DNA of 32,819 bases, taken from assembly GCA_900553465.1 (NCBI GenBank), contig USDT01000031.1, forward strand, positions 1 through 32,819, in the 5' to 3' direction. This document shows, piece after piece, positions 1 to 9,500 of the stretch; position 1 is the first letter of the stretch, and every line of letters begins with the position of its first letter. The stretch comes from an uncultured Prevotella sp. (GTDB lineage: Bacteria; Bacteroidota; Bacteroidia; Bacteroidales; Bacteroidaceae). A program made the position numbers and the translations under genes. The notes below the pieces were generated by a model. The model was not told the DNA's origin and searched no databases. It saw only the letters and a program-made list of their open reading frames with translations.

Positions 1-30
1 TATGCCGATTCTATGTTTAATTTTAATTTA

Positions 31-48
31 TCGGTAAAAATTTACCGA
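31..48. other. Short perfect palindrome downstream of the MATE gene
   Basis: An 8-base arm TCGGTAAA at 31-38 and its exact complement at 41-48 are separated by two A residues. It lies about 55 bases past the stop of the minus-strand MATE gene, so it could be a weak terminator hairpin. No T-run follows on the minus strand, so it could equally be an operator for a gene outside the window. The rest of 1-101 is AT-rich and shows nothing else. Confidence 0.3.
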
Positions 49-101
49 AGTATTGTCATTATTTAGCAATAATATTTTTGTTTGTCTGAATGTCTGTATA
101 T

Positions 102-1448
102 TTATACGTTTTCTCCCATTTCCCTGAAAGCACCGAGCACAATAGGAATGGCTATGCAGAAGCTCAGCACGTCGCTGCACGACTGACAGATAACTATTCC
201 GGTGAGACCGAAAAAGTATGGAAGAATAATAATGAGCGGAATGAAGAACAATCCCTGTCTTGCAGCCGAAAGAATGTTTGCACGCAAGGGCTTGCGCGTG
301 GTCTGAAGCATCATGTTTCCGACCATAGTGAAAGCGTTGAACGGATAGCTTGCCAGCTGCCAGCACAATGCCGCGGTGCCAATCCTTATCACATCCGGGT
401 CGTCACGGAATATGCCGATAGCGTCGTTACAGAAAAATATACCTGCGAAAGAAAACACAAGAAGGAACACTGTGCCCACTTTCACGGTAAAGGAAAAACC
501 TTCGCGCAGACGCGAATAAAGCCCCGCACCATAGCAGAATCCGCAGAAAGGCTGGAATCCCTGCCCCAAACCGAGGACTGCCGACATGATGAACATTGTG
601 ATGCGGCTTACGATAGACATGGCCGCAATGGCTGCATCGCCATATTCACTCGCCGCAACATTCAGCATCATCACGGCAATGCACGCAAGTCCCTGCCTCG
701 AAAGTGAAGGCGAGCCACCGTAGACAATCTCCTTTAAAAAGGTGAGACGCGGCGAGAAACGTCTTATACTCAGACGTATGTTCTCCCCTCTGCGGCTCAT
801 GGCAAACAGCACACAGAAGCCGACAATCTGACCGGTGACAGTAGCTGCGGCCGCTCCGGCCACACCCATATCGAAAACAAAGATGAATATCGGATCAAGA
901 ACAACATTCAACACCGCTCCGCTTATGATGCCATACATAGCATACGACGCATTGCCTTGCAGGCGCATCTGGTTGTTGATGGTGAGCGAAGCCGTCATGA
1001 AAGGCGCTCCCAGCAGTATGATTGACATGTAACGCTCGGTATAAGGCAATATTGTCGGTGTGCTGCCAAGCCATACTGCAAGTGGTTTTATCATGAGAAG
1101 CCCTGCTATCATAGCAAGGCTTCCCATCACAAGAGAATATACAAAACCGGTTGAAGCCATCGTCTCGGCATTGCCGTGACGCTTGGCTCCAAGCTCGCGT
1201 GATATGTAGTTGCCGCTTCCGTGTCCGAAAAAGAACCCGAAAGCCTGTATGAAGAACATCACCGGAAACACTATTCCCACGGCTGCTGTCGACTGAGTAT
1301 CGAGCTGTCCTACGAAGAAGGTGTCGGCGATATTGTACAAACTCGTCACGAGCATTGTGATTATCGTCGGCACGGCCATGGTCAGAATCACTCTGTGGGC
1401 AGGTGCCTGCGTGAGAAATGTGTAATTATCGGTATGTCTGTGCGTCAT
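102..1448 (-). CDS. MATE family multidrug/Na+ antiporter
   Basis: A 448-residue polytopic membrane protein of normal MATE length. The opening has the characteristic pattern of a first helix rich in small residues followed by a segment with YNIADTFFVGQ, typical of MATE exporters, and the hydrophobic segments are consistent with twelve helices in two halves. Family members export cationic drugs or metabolites in exchange for Na+ or H+ across the inner membrane; the substrate cannot be told from sequence. The ATG at 1446-1448 overlaps the stop codon of the upstream SIMPL gene by one base (TGATG), so the two are probably translationally coupled. The stop is TAA at 102-104. A NorM-like drug exporter is the alternative name within the same family. 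Confidence 0.93.
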   Translation of the reverse strand: MTHRHTDNYTFLTQAPAHRVILTMAVPTIITMLVTSLYNIADTFFVGQLDTQSTAAVGIVFPVMFFIQAFGFFFGHGSGNYISRELGAKRHGNAETMASTGFVYSLVMGSLAMIAGLLMIKPLAVWLGSTPTILPYTERYMSIILLGAPFMTASLTINNQMRLQGNASYAMYGIISGAVLNVVLDPIFIFVFDMGVAGAAAATVTGQIVGFCVLFAMSRRGENIRLSIRRFSPRLTFLKEIVYGGSPSLSRQGLACIAVMMLNVAASEYGDAAIAAMSIVSRITMFIMSAVLGLGQGFQPFCGFCYGAGLYSRLREGFSFTVKVGTVFLLVFSFAGIFFCNDAIGIFRDDPDVIRIGTAALCWQLASYPFNAFTMVGNMMLQTTRKPLRANILSAARQGLFFIPLIIILPYFFGLTGIVICQSCSDVLSFCIAIPIVLGAFREMGENV

Positions 1449-2161
1449 CAGTCTTTAAGTGAATAAGTCACCGTCGTCACAACACGCACCTTCTTCACGT
1501 ATGGTGTGTTTGAGTCGCGGTCGTCTATCGAGAACTGCCCCTGGTCGGCAGTCAGTATCTTGTCCAACCGGCTGTGGCTGTTGTCGGCAAACTGTTTTGC
1601 TGTCTTCTCGGCATTGGCTATGGCCTCCTGCATCATCGCAGGCTTCATTGCCGTGAACGATACATACTCATATTTCACCGGATTCTCATAACCTCCGTCA
1701 ACTATGGCGACTCCCTCTCTCAGCAGTTCGCCCTGACGTGCTATGATACTCCTTACAAGTTTTACATTACGCGAAGTAACAGTGATTATCGAAGTTATGT
1801 TGTATCTGTACTGACTCTGGTTGTTCAGATATCTCTCTGCATTCAGATCGATCACCACCGGAGCGTTCACGTTTATCTCGCTTTCCTTTATACCGTTCTC
1901 CACAAGAAATCTCTTGATCTTGCCTTGCGTCTGTTCTATCTTATCATACAGGTCAGGCAGATTGTTGCCCAGTTCTTTCGAAAGGATAGGCCAGGTCACC
2001 TTGTCGGCATCGACCTCCTTTTCAGCAAGTCCTTTCACAGTGACTTTTCTGTCCTTATCGACAAAATCGTCAATCCCCCACTTGATGCACAAGCCCAGCA
2101 CCACGATGCTCAGGGCCAGAAGCGCAGCTTCGGCTATGCGCCCGTTCGTGTTCCATTTCAT
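1448..2161 (-). CDS. SIMPL domain-containing protein (DUF541)
   Basis: A 237-residue protein with one N-terminal transmembrane or uncleaved signal segment (about residues 9-30), then a periplasmic SIMPL/DUF541 domain. The phrase VTVKGLAEKEVDADKVTWPI near residues 39-58 and the IITVTSRN region are typical of the Bacteroidales SIMPL proteins. I chose the ATG at 2161 rather than an upstream in-frame ATG at 2233 because AAAGGA sits just before it and the hydrophobic segment then lies at the normal place. SIMPL proteins are poorly understood; E. coli YggE is linked to oxidative stress and BP26 of Brucella forms a periplasmic channel-like ring. Its one-base overlap with the MATE gene suggests joint expression and perhaps a role beside the exporter. 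Confidence 0.88.
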   Translation of the reverse strand: MKWNTNGRIAEAALLALSIVVLGLCIKWGIDDFVDKDRKVTVKGLAEKEVDADKVTWPILSKELGNNLPDLYDKIEQTQGKIKRFLVENGIKESEINVNAPVVIDLNAERYLNNQSQYRYNITSIITVTSRNVKLVRSIIARQGELLREGVAIVDGGYENPVKYEYVSFTAMKPAMMQEAIANAEKTAKQFADNSHSRLDKILTADQGQFSIDDRDSNTPYVKKVRVVTTVTYSLKD

Positions 2162-2283
2162 AACAGCAATCCTTTCTTTAATTTGGTTATTTAATGTTGT
2201 TATCTTGCAATAAGACAGGATACGGTCCGGCAATATCAGACTATGAAGAAACGGTATTCGGCGTTATGCTCCGGCTCTTATCT

Positions 2284-3045
2284 TCAGCTGTCTTTTCTGC
2301 TTATGGTGTATCCGTTGGCCTGATGTGTCGCAAGCACCAGCACTTCGGCTATCTGGACATGCTGCGGCGCGTTGGCTGCATAAACAGCAACGTCGGCTAT
2401 GTCGTCGCCAGTAAGCGGTTTTATGCCTTTGTACACATTGTCGGCTCTTTCCTTGTCACCATGGAAGCGTGTCACACTGAAGTTTGTCTCCACCAGTCCG
2501 GGCTTTATGTTTGTCACACGCACACATGTGTCCACAAGGTCTATGCGCAGACCGTCGGTCAGAGTCTTCACGGCTGCTTTTGTGGCACAATAGACATTGC
2601 CTCCGGCATAAGCCTGATCGCCGGCCACACTGCCTATATTTATCACGTGGCCGCAGTTGCGCTCCACCATACCCGGCACCACAAGGCGAGTCATTGTGAG
2701 CAATCCCTTAATGTTGGTATCAATCATCGTCCACCAGTCTTCGGTGTCGCCCTCATATTCCTTTTCCAGTCCGAGAGCCAGTCCGGCATTGTTCACGAGC
2801 ACATCCACCTCGCTCCATTTTCCCTGCAACGAGCCTACAGCCGCAGCGGCAGCCTCAGCATCACGCACGTCGAAAGTCAGAGTGAGAACATCTGTCTCAC
2901 CTTCAAGAGTACTTTTAAGGCTATCAAGTTTCTCCGTATTGCGTCCTGTAAGTATCAAGTCGTAGCCGGATGCTGCAAAACGACGCGCACAAGCCTCTCC
3001 TATTCCGCTTGTGGCGCCTGTTATCATTGCTATTTTTCTTTTCAT
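2284..3045 (-). CDS. SDR family NADP-dependent oxidoreductase (YdfG-like)
   Basis: A 253-residue classical short-chain dehydrogenase. Visible motifs are the cofactor loop TGATSGIGEA at residues 9-18, NNAG at 85-88, catalytic Ser139, and the YCATK motif with Tyr152 and Lys156. The C-terminal part (LVETNF, VTRFHGD, and a tail with HQANGYTISRKDS) follows the E. coli YdfG pattern, an NADP-dependent 3-hydroxy acid/serine/malonic semialdehyde dehydrogenase. The true substrate is uncertain. The start at 3045 is preferred over an in-frame upstream ATG at 3105 because the Rossmann fold begins at once, and because this ATG overlaps the WecB-like stop as ATGA, a classic coupling arrangement. Confidence 0.93.
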   Translation of the reverse strand: MKRKIAMITGATSGIGEACARRFAASGYDLILTGRNTEKLDSLKSTLEGETDVLTLTFDVRDAEAAAAAVGSLQGKWSEVDVLVNNAGLALGLEKEYEGDTEDWWTMIDTNIKGLLTMTRLVVPGMVERNCGHVINIGSVAGDQAYAGGNVYCATKAAVKTLTDGLRIDLVDTCVRVTNIKPGLVETNFSVTRFHGDKERADNVYKGIKPLTGDDIADVAVYAANAPQHVQIAEVLVLATHQANGYTISRKDS

Positions 3046-4151
3046 ATAACGTTTCCCCTTTCCATCAATATCCGCACGATACGTTCGGCTGAACGGCCAT
3101 CCCAACGCTCAGGCACACTGCTCTTCTTCCATTCTCCGGCCGTCATGCGTTCGAGTTCCTCGCCGAGTGCTCCGGCATCCTCGCCCACAAGGACGTTGGA
3201 GCCGATGGTTACGGTCTCTATATGTTCGGTATAATTGTTAAGCGTGATGCACGGCACACCGTTGAATGTAGCCTCTTCAGCCACATTGCCAGAATCGGTA
3301 ACCACTCCGAGAGCGTTGGCCGTGAGATATCCGAAGTCGAGATACGACAGCGAGTCCACCACATGCATACGTCCGGCCTCCGCTGGATGATTCTTCAGAA
3401 TGTCGCCAACCACAGCTGCGGCAGCTTTTCGCAGCGGAGCCACAACAGGCACATCACCAGCTTTCTCAAGCATCATACAGACCATTGCCTCCAGGTTATC
3501 ACGATTGGCCAGCAGCGCCTTGCGGTTGAGAGTGAACACAATATAGCCACGCTCTTTCAATCCGAGCCTGTCAAACAGAGCCGGACGCGACAGACGTGGA
3601 TGATTGAACCGCAACGTGTCCATCAGAATATTGCCAACCATGTATATCTTAGACTGCTCCGCACCCTCGCGAGTCGCAGCGCTGGTACCTTTGTATCCGG
3701 CTGTAAAGAGCAGGTCGGACAGTCCGTCAATAACAAGACGATTGATTTCTTTCGGCATGTTGATGTCGAACGAGCGTGTGCCGGCCACAAGATGAGCAAG
3801 CGTAAGTCCCTGCTTCTTCGCCACGATGGCGGCTGCCATTGTCGAGGCAAGATCGTCCACCACAATGACGGCATCGGTCTTGTGCTGACGCAGATACAAC
3901 TCGAAACTCGACATCACCTGTCCCGTAAGTTCATTAAGATTCTCACAGTCCACACCGAGATACACCTCAGGCTGAGGCATCTGCAAATCGTCGAAAAGCG
4001 ACGCTTCCAGTGTAGGGTCGTCCTTACGGCCCGTGTATACAAGATGATGACGAATGTCCTTGCCGCCGTCGCGCGCACTGTCAATGGCTCTTACGATTGG
4101 AGCAAGCTTTATGAAATTGGGTCTTGCGCCCGCTACGATACATATTTCCAT
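3042..4151 (-). CDS. WecB-like UDP-GlcNAc 2-epimerase homologue with altered active site
   Basis: A 369-residue protein of the UDP-N-acetylglucosamine 2-epimerase family (GT-B fold). The N-terminal GARPNFIKLAP (residues 8-18) keeps the UDP-binding Arg and Lys, and TDSGNVAEEA near the C-terminus keeps part of the UDP pocket. Compared from memory with E. coli WecB, Asp95 is kept (Asp100 here), but Glu117 is Val122 (HLVAGTR), Glu131 is Lys134 (MPKEINR) and His213 is Asn209 (TLNRKA). True WecB makes UDP-ManNAc for surface glycans; this protein may be a non-catalytic or re-purposed relative. It is coupled by a 4-base ATGA overlap to the downstream SDR. No other sugar-nucleotide gene is adjacent. 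The family call is firm; the activity is doubtful. Confidence 0.85.
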   Translation of the reverse strand: MEICIVAGARPNFIKLAPIVRAIDSARDGGKDIRHHLVYTGRKDDPTLEASLFDDLQMPQPEVYLGVDCENLNELTGQVMSSFELYLRQHKTDAVIVVDDLASTMAAAIVAKKQGLTLAHLVAGTRSFDINMPKEINRLVIDGLSDLLFTAGYKGTSAATREGAEQSKIYMVGNILMDTLRFNHPRLSRPALFDRLGLKERGYIVFTLNRKALLANRDNLEAMVCMMLEKAGDVPVVAPLRKAAAAVVGDILKNHPAEAGRMHVVDSLSYLDFGYLTANALGVVTDSGNVAEEATFNGVPCITLNNYTEHIETVTIGSNVLVGEDAGALGEELERMTAGEWKKSSVPERWDGRSAERIVRILMERGNVI

Positions 4152-4183
4152 TATCCTTTTACCTTATTGTTAATTATCATGCA

Positions 4184-4223
4184 ATGTGGCGTGACGCCCG
4201 TCTATGCTTGCGTCTCGCCACAT
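4184..4223 (-). terminator. Stem-loop between SPFH gene and wecB-like gene
   Basis: Arms at 4184-4197 and 4210-4223 pair over 14 bases with one mismatch and a 12-base loop, inside the 84-base gap after the SPFH gene stop. No T-run follows on the minus strand, so it may attenuate transcription or protect the 3' end of mRNA rather than act as a strong intrinsic terminator. Confidence 0.45.
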
Positions 4224-4235
4224 CTTGTCAGACAT

Positions 4236-5195
4236 TTAGTCTGCATTTTTGAACAATTCCTTTATTCCTCCTATGCTGCCCATGAGGTTTGTGGCCTCGT
4301 ACGGCAGATATACGGTCTTTGTCTTATCGCCCTGTGCCAGTTCCTCAAGCATCTGTATATACTTCTGGGCGAGCAGATAGTTGGCCGGGTTAGTGCTCTT
4401 GCCCACGGCCTCGGTTATCTTCTCTATGGCAATGGCTTCAGCCTCAGCCTTGCGTATGCGTGCCTGAGCCTCACCTTCGGCACGCAGAATCTCCTGCTGC
4501 TTGGCTGCCTCGGCACGGTTGATCATACTGGTCTTCTCACCTTCTGACTGAAGTATTGCCGACTGTTTCTGTCCTTCCGACTGCAGAATGGTCGCACGTT
4601 TGTTTCGTTCAGCCTGCATCTGCTTCTCCATGGCCTGCAGTACACTTGCCGGAGGAGTGATGTCCTGCAACTCAACACGGTTCACCTTGATTCCCCACTT
4701 GTTGGTTGCATCGTCAAGCACAGCGCGCAGCTTGGTGTTTATGGTGTCGCGTGAGGTAAGCGTCTGGTCGAGCTCCATCTCACCTATGATGTTACGCAAT
4801 GTTGTCTGCGTGAGTTTCTCGATGGCGTTGGGCAGGTTGTTTATCTCGTATGCAGCCTTGAACGGATCCATGATCTGGAAATACAGAAGTGCGTTGATCT
4901 GCATCTGGATGTTGTCCTTCGTGATGACGTTCTGCTTGTCGAAATCGTACACCTGTTCGCGCAGGTCTATCACGCTTGTGTAGACATAGCGTCCGCGGAC
5001 AACGGCAATCACAGTTTTCGCCTTGTCGATGAACGGAATGATGATGTTCACACCCGGTTGCAGCGTGGCATGATAGCGTCCGAGCCGTTCAATAATTCTC
5101 GTCTCACTCTGCGGGATTATAACAACCGCCATCTTAACAAACAATATCGCAAGCACTACCACCGCGATAAGAAACCATGTTGTAGCTGTAAACAT
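4236..5195 (-). CDS. SPFH/band 7 (stomatin/flotillin-like) membrane protein
   Basis: A 319-residue stomatin-type protein: one N-terminal transmembrane helix (about residues 5-28), then the SPFH/band 7 domain containing IIPQSETRIIERLGRYH and the region with QDITPPASVLQAMEKQ. A long charged coiled coil rich in EAEAxA follows (about 190-265), then a C-terminal tail. These proteins form large ring or cage assemblies in the inner membrane and are linked to membrane domain organisation and protease control (QmcA/HflKC relatives). It lies 86 bases downstream of nfeD on the same strand, the standard NfeD-SPFH pair, which supports both calls. Length is normal and nothing looks truncated. Confidence 0.95.
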   Translation of the reverse strand: MFTATTWFLIAVVVLAILFVKMAVVIIPQSETRIIERLGRYHATLQPGVNIIIPFIDKAKTVIAVVRGRYVYTSVIDLREQVYDFDKQNVITKDNIQMQINALLYFQIMDPFKAAYEINNLPNAIEKLTQTTLRNIIGEMELDQTLTSRDTINTKLRAVLDDATNKWGIKVNRVELQDITPPASVLQAMEKQMQAERNKRATILQSEGQKQSAILQSEGEKTSMINRAEAAKQQEILRAEGEAQARIRKAEAEAIAIEKITEAVGKSTNPANYLLAQKYIQMLEELAQGDKTKTVYLPYEATNLMGSIGGIKELFKNAD

Positions 5196-5281
5196 ATTCT
5201 GTTTTTCTTTTGGTTAATATTCTAAAACAATCACCACACCGCGTATACTAACCGCACCGGCATGTATGAAACGGCGGGATT

Positions 5282-5728
5282 CTATATTCTTCTCACCTTG
5301 ATGATGATGCTCTCGCGGTCTGTCACTCTCACCTTCTCGCCCACAGCGATGTCGTCTTCGTCGTCGGTCTCGGCCTTCCAGTCGTCACCGTCTATCTTCA
5401 CGCGACCATATCCATCGGCCTTTATCGTCTCGCTCACCTCACCGATGCGTCCTATCAGCGCGTCGGCATTACTCACACGTTTGTCTGCATTGCGCCTTAT
5501 GAGTTTTACAAGCCTCGGCCTGAGAAGTCTCAACGAGAGCATGGAGAACACGGCAAACACCAACACCTGAAGCCAGAATGGTGCGTCAATGAGAGATACT
5601 CCCATGCCACACAGAGCGCCGACAGCAAAACATGTTATGAAGAAATCGCCGGATGTCATCTCCAGTACGAGGCATACAACAGCCACAATGGTCCAGAACA
5701 ACCACAGGTTTTCAGCTATAAATGACAT
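5282..5728 (-). CDS. NfeD family protein (SPFH partner)
   Basis: A 148-residue short-form NfeD. The N-terminal half has two or three hydrophobic segments (WLFWTIVAVVCLVLEM, then a Gly-rich hairpin and a further helix). The C-terminal part, from about residue 85, is the soluble OB-fold-like domain with IGRIGEVSETIKADGYGRVKI-type sequence and a GEKVRV turn. The short form lacks the serine protease (ClpP-like) domain of long NfeD proteins. NfeD proteins sit in the inner membrane and act with the SPFH protein encoded just downstream. It is the first gene of the transcription unit: a TAnnTTTG-type box lies about 40 bases upstream on the minus strand. Confidence 0.92.
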   Translation of the reverse strand: MSFIAENLWLFWTIVAVVCLVLEMTSGDFFITCFAVGALCGMGVSLIDAPFWLQVLVFAVFSMLSLRLLRPRLVKLIRRNADKRVSNADALIGRIGEVSETIKADGYGRVKIDGDDWKAETDDEDDIAVGEKVRVTDRESIIIKVRRI

Positions 5729-5766
5729 ATACGTAATACTCTTTTGTTTTGGTTATAATTATTTCT

Positions 5767-5774
5767 CAAAGTTA
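5767..5774 (-). promoter_or_regulatory. Bacteroidetes-type -7 box for nfeD operon
   Basis: Read on the minus strand the bases are TAACTTTG, an exact match to the TAnnTTTG -7 element. It is placed about 40 bases before the nfeD start codon. No clean TTTG -33 element is seen at the expected distance. Confidence 0.5.
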
Positions 5775-5955
5775 GTATTTTATTTTTATGCGCAGAAATA
5801 TTTAACATACATAAACATAGCAACGGTATATAAACAAACGCGGAAAGCACGACATCCTGCCGTAACCGCATGTGAAGACCATCGGACAATGCACTATGAA
5901 TAACGGGAAAAGAACTTCGGAACGTATATTTATACAATTCCGACAGTAAAATATC

Positions 5956-6322
5956 TTGTCAGAATAATTCTGCAAAATAGAAAAAAGAAAACAAGGAAAA
6001 TCGGACAGACCGCTGCATCAGAGTCTTTTTCACAACGTACGGAAATTACCAGAGACATACTTTATACTCATCCGGATTTCAGAAAAGCCCGTTTCGAGCC
6101 ATGAAAAAGCTTTTTTCACTGCACGAAACGGCCCATAATACACTACGAAAAAGCCTTTTCTGCACTGCAAAACAGACTGTTCCGCAGTGCAAAAAGATAC
6201 ATACAGCATCGCAGAGAAAGACAAACCGTAATCTGTCAACAATATAACAAAACGCTCTAAGAATCGAGTATTTGCGACCGGCAATACTTTTCTGCGCAAA
6301 TACGCTACTCTCACGAGAGTAC
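5956..6322 (+). repeat. Dispersed three-module non-coding element, copy A
   Basis: Module 1 at 5956-5984 (TTGTCAGAA then TGCAAAATAGAAAA) resembles 24917-24944. Module 2 has GCCCGTTTCG at 6087-6096 and an inverted partner CGAAACGGCC at 6124-6133, enclosing a smaller palindrome TGAAAAAGCTTTTTTCA. Module 3 has CGAGTATTTGCGACCGG at 6265-6281 with an inverted 9-base arm CGCAAATAC at 6295-6303, exactly 18 bases apart. A further small palindrome (TACTCTC AC GAGAGTA) ends it. Two other copies start near 16022 and 24906. Confidence 0.6.
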
Positions 6323-6484
6323 GATATATGAAAATTCAGAATATCACGACAGAAAATGCATAATTATACATAACGCATATCATCCCATGATACGATAGCG
6401 TACAGCACAATATATGCCGGTATAACCTGTCAAAACACTATGTTTATACAAACTTACAGCAGTATCATGCGCCATACAAAGAAT

Positions 6485-6519
6485 AAAAAAGGTCCGAATG
6501 CCACCACGGCATCCGAACC
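6485..6519 (-). terminator. Rho-independent terminator of the GH106-like gene
   Basis: On the minus strand a 12-base stem (arms at 6508-6519 and 6491-6502, two G-T wobbles, 5-base loop) is followed by a run of six T residues (6490-6485). It lies about 30 bases after the glycosidase stop codon. Confidence 0.85.
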
Positions 6520-6547
6520 TCAAAAAAACTACTTTAAAACTATATTC

Positions 6548-9500
6548 TTACTTCACGATTACCTTTCTACCATTGCTTATGTATATGCCCGAAGTCATAT
6601 TCGACTTGTCAACACGAACACCACCAAGAGTATAAACATTGTCGTTGCCTGACTTGTTGTCGGCAGTCACGTCGCCAATCCCGGTCGTAGGGCTTTCGTC
6701 CTGCATGAGTTTGTAAAGACCGGTGGAGTGCATCCACAGTTTGCGGTTGCCATCCACATCCACTGTCTCACCCTTGCTGAACCATGTCGGACCGCCCGGT
6801 TCGAAGTCATCTTCAAGCACAACCTTTGGAGTTCCGTCCTCGGCATACTGCGTCACTACGACATTGTCGAAATAAGCCTCATCCTTCTGCGGACCACTGG
6901 CGTCTATTCTGAAACCTATGTCGCCCATCACGAGATTGTCGGAGAAATCCACAAACGTGTCCACAAGAACACCGTCGATGTATGTCTTTATGAGCGAGCC
7001 TTTCACTTCTATCTTTACCCGGCGCTCCTGTCCCTCAATATCACTTTTCGAGAACGAGTCGAACTCAGTGTCACTCCATGTCAGATTACCTCCATTATAC
7101 ACATGTCGGCGTATGCGTGGCAGGTTGCCGTCGAATATGTTTACAGCCCACATGTAGTAGTTATTGTCGTCGATGGAAGAGAACACCAGGCATGCGTCGT
7201 CGCGAAGAAGTGTGAGGTCGGCCTCAACGGTGTACCAAAGCTTTCTGAATCCGAGCGGCCAAGCATACACGTCGCGCGCCATCGCACCTGTCACACAGAG
7301 CCATCCGTCCTCCACACTGCCTTCCGAGAACGTGTTGTCACCGGAGAAATCTTCGGCAAAAAGTACCTTGCCGTCCTGCGAACTAACCTTTATGTCGTCA
7401 AAACGTGCTATCTCCTCGCATCCGGCAGCGTCGCTGTGGGTCTGACGGAAACCTATCAAGCCATATGCGAACTGACCATAACGCTCATCGACAAGCACAC
7501 CGTTGATGTATGTACGGGCGAGTTTCTCGTCAACAATCTCTATCTTCAAATCGAAAGCAGCATCTGTACCGATTGTCACCTTGTCCTTCAGGTCAACCTC
7601 TCCGAGCAGTTCCACACGTCCGTCAAACCAGCGGTGAGGACGAAGTTTTGGTTCCGATGGATTCTCAAGATTGATCTGCCACATATAATAGTTGTTGGTA
7701 TTGCGGCCTGCAAGACACACACCTGCAGAGAGCTGGTCTATCTTCACCTTCATCTCCACGGTGTAACCCTTTTCCTCAACAGCAGGCGGTTCGGTGGTAT
7801 CGAGTATCTTATTCTCCACAAGGAAGACCGACTGTTCGGGCGCAAGTTTCAGAGTGATCACGGTGTTACCGCCTTCATGACTTATCTCTGCCGCTTCGCT
7901 CTTGCCCGTACGCGGGTCGAGCAAAGTGCAGGCAGACAGTTCACCCTTAAGTGTTATCTTGTTTTCGGCAGTCGCATTGTCTATGTTGCCGAAGTAATAT
8001 ACGTTTCCGCCCGAAATAACTTTATGTATATAGTTGAACGGTTGCTGCGCGTTGCTGAATCTTACGTCGAGTTCTGCTCCGGCAAGTGCCTCACGGAGAG
8101 TTTCGTCGGTAGGATTTTCCACAAACACGGCACTACCCTTTTCTTTCTCAGTGACAAGCATACGGTTCACAATCGACGCAATATCGTCGTCCGAGCCGTT
8201 CATATCGGCAGTCTGCTGCGGCAGCTGTGTGGTGAAGATTATTCTCACTCCGTTCTCCCAAGCCTTCTCTATCTTCTTCATGTTGCTCAGAGTCATGACC
8301 TTGCAGCCCGGTACAATGATAACGGAGAACGACTCGCTGTTGGTTTTGTTGCTCATCACGAAGCGTCCGCCCGTTACGTCACAGCGGTCGTCAATCACTT
8401 CTGGGTGAACGTATGTGAAGTCAACGCCGAGTTGGTCGGTGAGTATTTCCGACACCACGTTGTAGTCTATGCCCGGTATATCCACTCCTCCCTGATAGTA
8501 ACCTTTCGGTCCGTCAAGATAATGTCCGGCCTGCATGGTGGTTATAGGATACACCATCGCCACATCGGCCACATGACGTCCCGGACGCGCAAGCATGTAG
8601 TTGAGACGTGCAAGGAATGTATTGAAGTCAGCAAGACCGTAGTTGTAGAGCGGATTACGGTAAGACAGTTCCGGACGGAAAGTCACATTGCCGTTATCAT
8701 ACCACACGGCATGAGGTATGAGCTGGTTGATACCTTTGGTGTATTGTTCCGTAGCAATGCGATACATTGTCTCCATCGTTATGTTGCCCATGTCTCCGTA
8801 GGTCTCGGACATTACGTATGTCTTGTCCCAGTTGTTGGCCGACGACGACACAACCTTATAGAAATGTTCGGCCGGACGGTTGCCGCCGATCTTGTCGATA
8901 CCAGGCATTCCCATATACTTTCCGTCGAGCATGAGGTCACCGGAAACACTCACGGTATTTACAATTTCCTCCTGATCCTGATGTCCGGTAGATATTATGC
9001 CGTGTGCCTCAGCCCAGTCGCTGATGGTCTTCATGAATCCTTCGGCGTAGAGAGCCGCACGCAGACCAAAAAGACAATTGCGTGCCGCTGCGGTCTTAGG
9101 GCCTATATCATACCACAAAGCCGGATAGATTGTTTCTGGCGAAAAACCAAAACGCTCTGTAAATTTCTCGTTGAAGTCATCAGTCCACATGCGTCCATTG
9201 GCACGATACATTGTGGGTTCGTCAAAGAACGTGGTGGTGATGGTTGTTCCGAATGCCTCCGGGAAACGTTTGTAGTAGGCTTCATGGGTATCCTGCACAA
9301 ACAGACTGACTGCCTCCAGAGACAGATAGTTCACGTTAGGATCGCCGTCTTCCACGCACACAAAGGACATAACCTTCCATTTTCCTTCTTCCGGTACATC
9401 CCATGTAAGTATGTTTCCATTGACATGATCCCTCAGTGATATTATTTCTTTAGTGTCTGTCTCCATAGCGACAACGGCCATTATTGTGCCGCTGGCATTT

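Larger units (their letters stand above)
5729..6484. other. Gene-free stretch with non-coding repeat copy A
   Basis: About 750 bases between nfeD and the glycosidase gene, both on the minus strand. No reading frame in it has a start signal or recognisable product. It is AT-rich with many short inverted repeats and contains the nfeD promoter at its left end. Most of 5956-6322 is the dispersed element described separately. The part from about 6323 to 6484 is AT-rich and shows nothing recognisable. Confidence 0.7.

Noticed and set aside
3222..4547. Open frame of 441 codons on the plus strand
   Set aside because: Antisense to the wecB-like and SPFH genes; composition typical of a shadow frame.
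5729..6484. CRISPR array or phage remnant in the repeat-rich gap
   Set aside because: The inverted repeats are not regularly spaced direct repeats, and there is no cas gene, integrase or att-like duplication.
6728..9439. Open frame of 903 codons on the plus strand
   Set aside because: It is antisense to the GH106-like gene, whose protein has clear domains and a signal peptide. The antisense product is rich in His, Val and Tyr and resembles no family; it is a codon-bias shadow.
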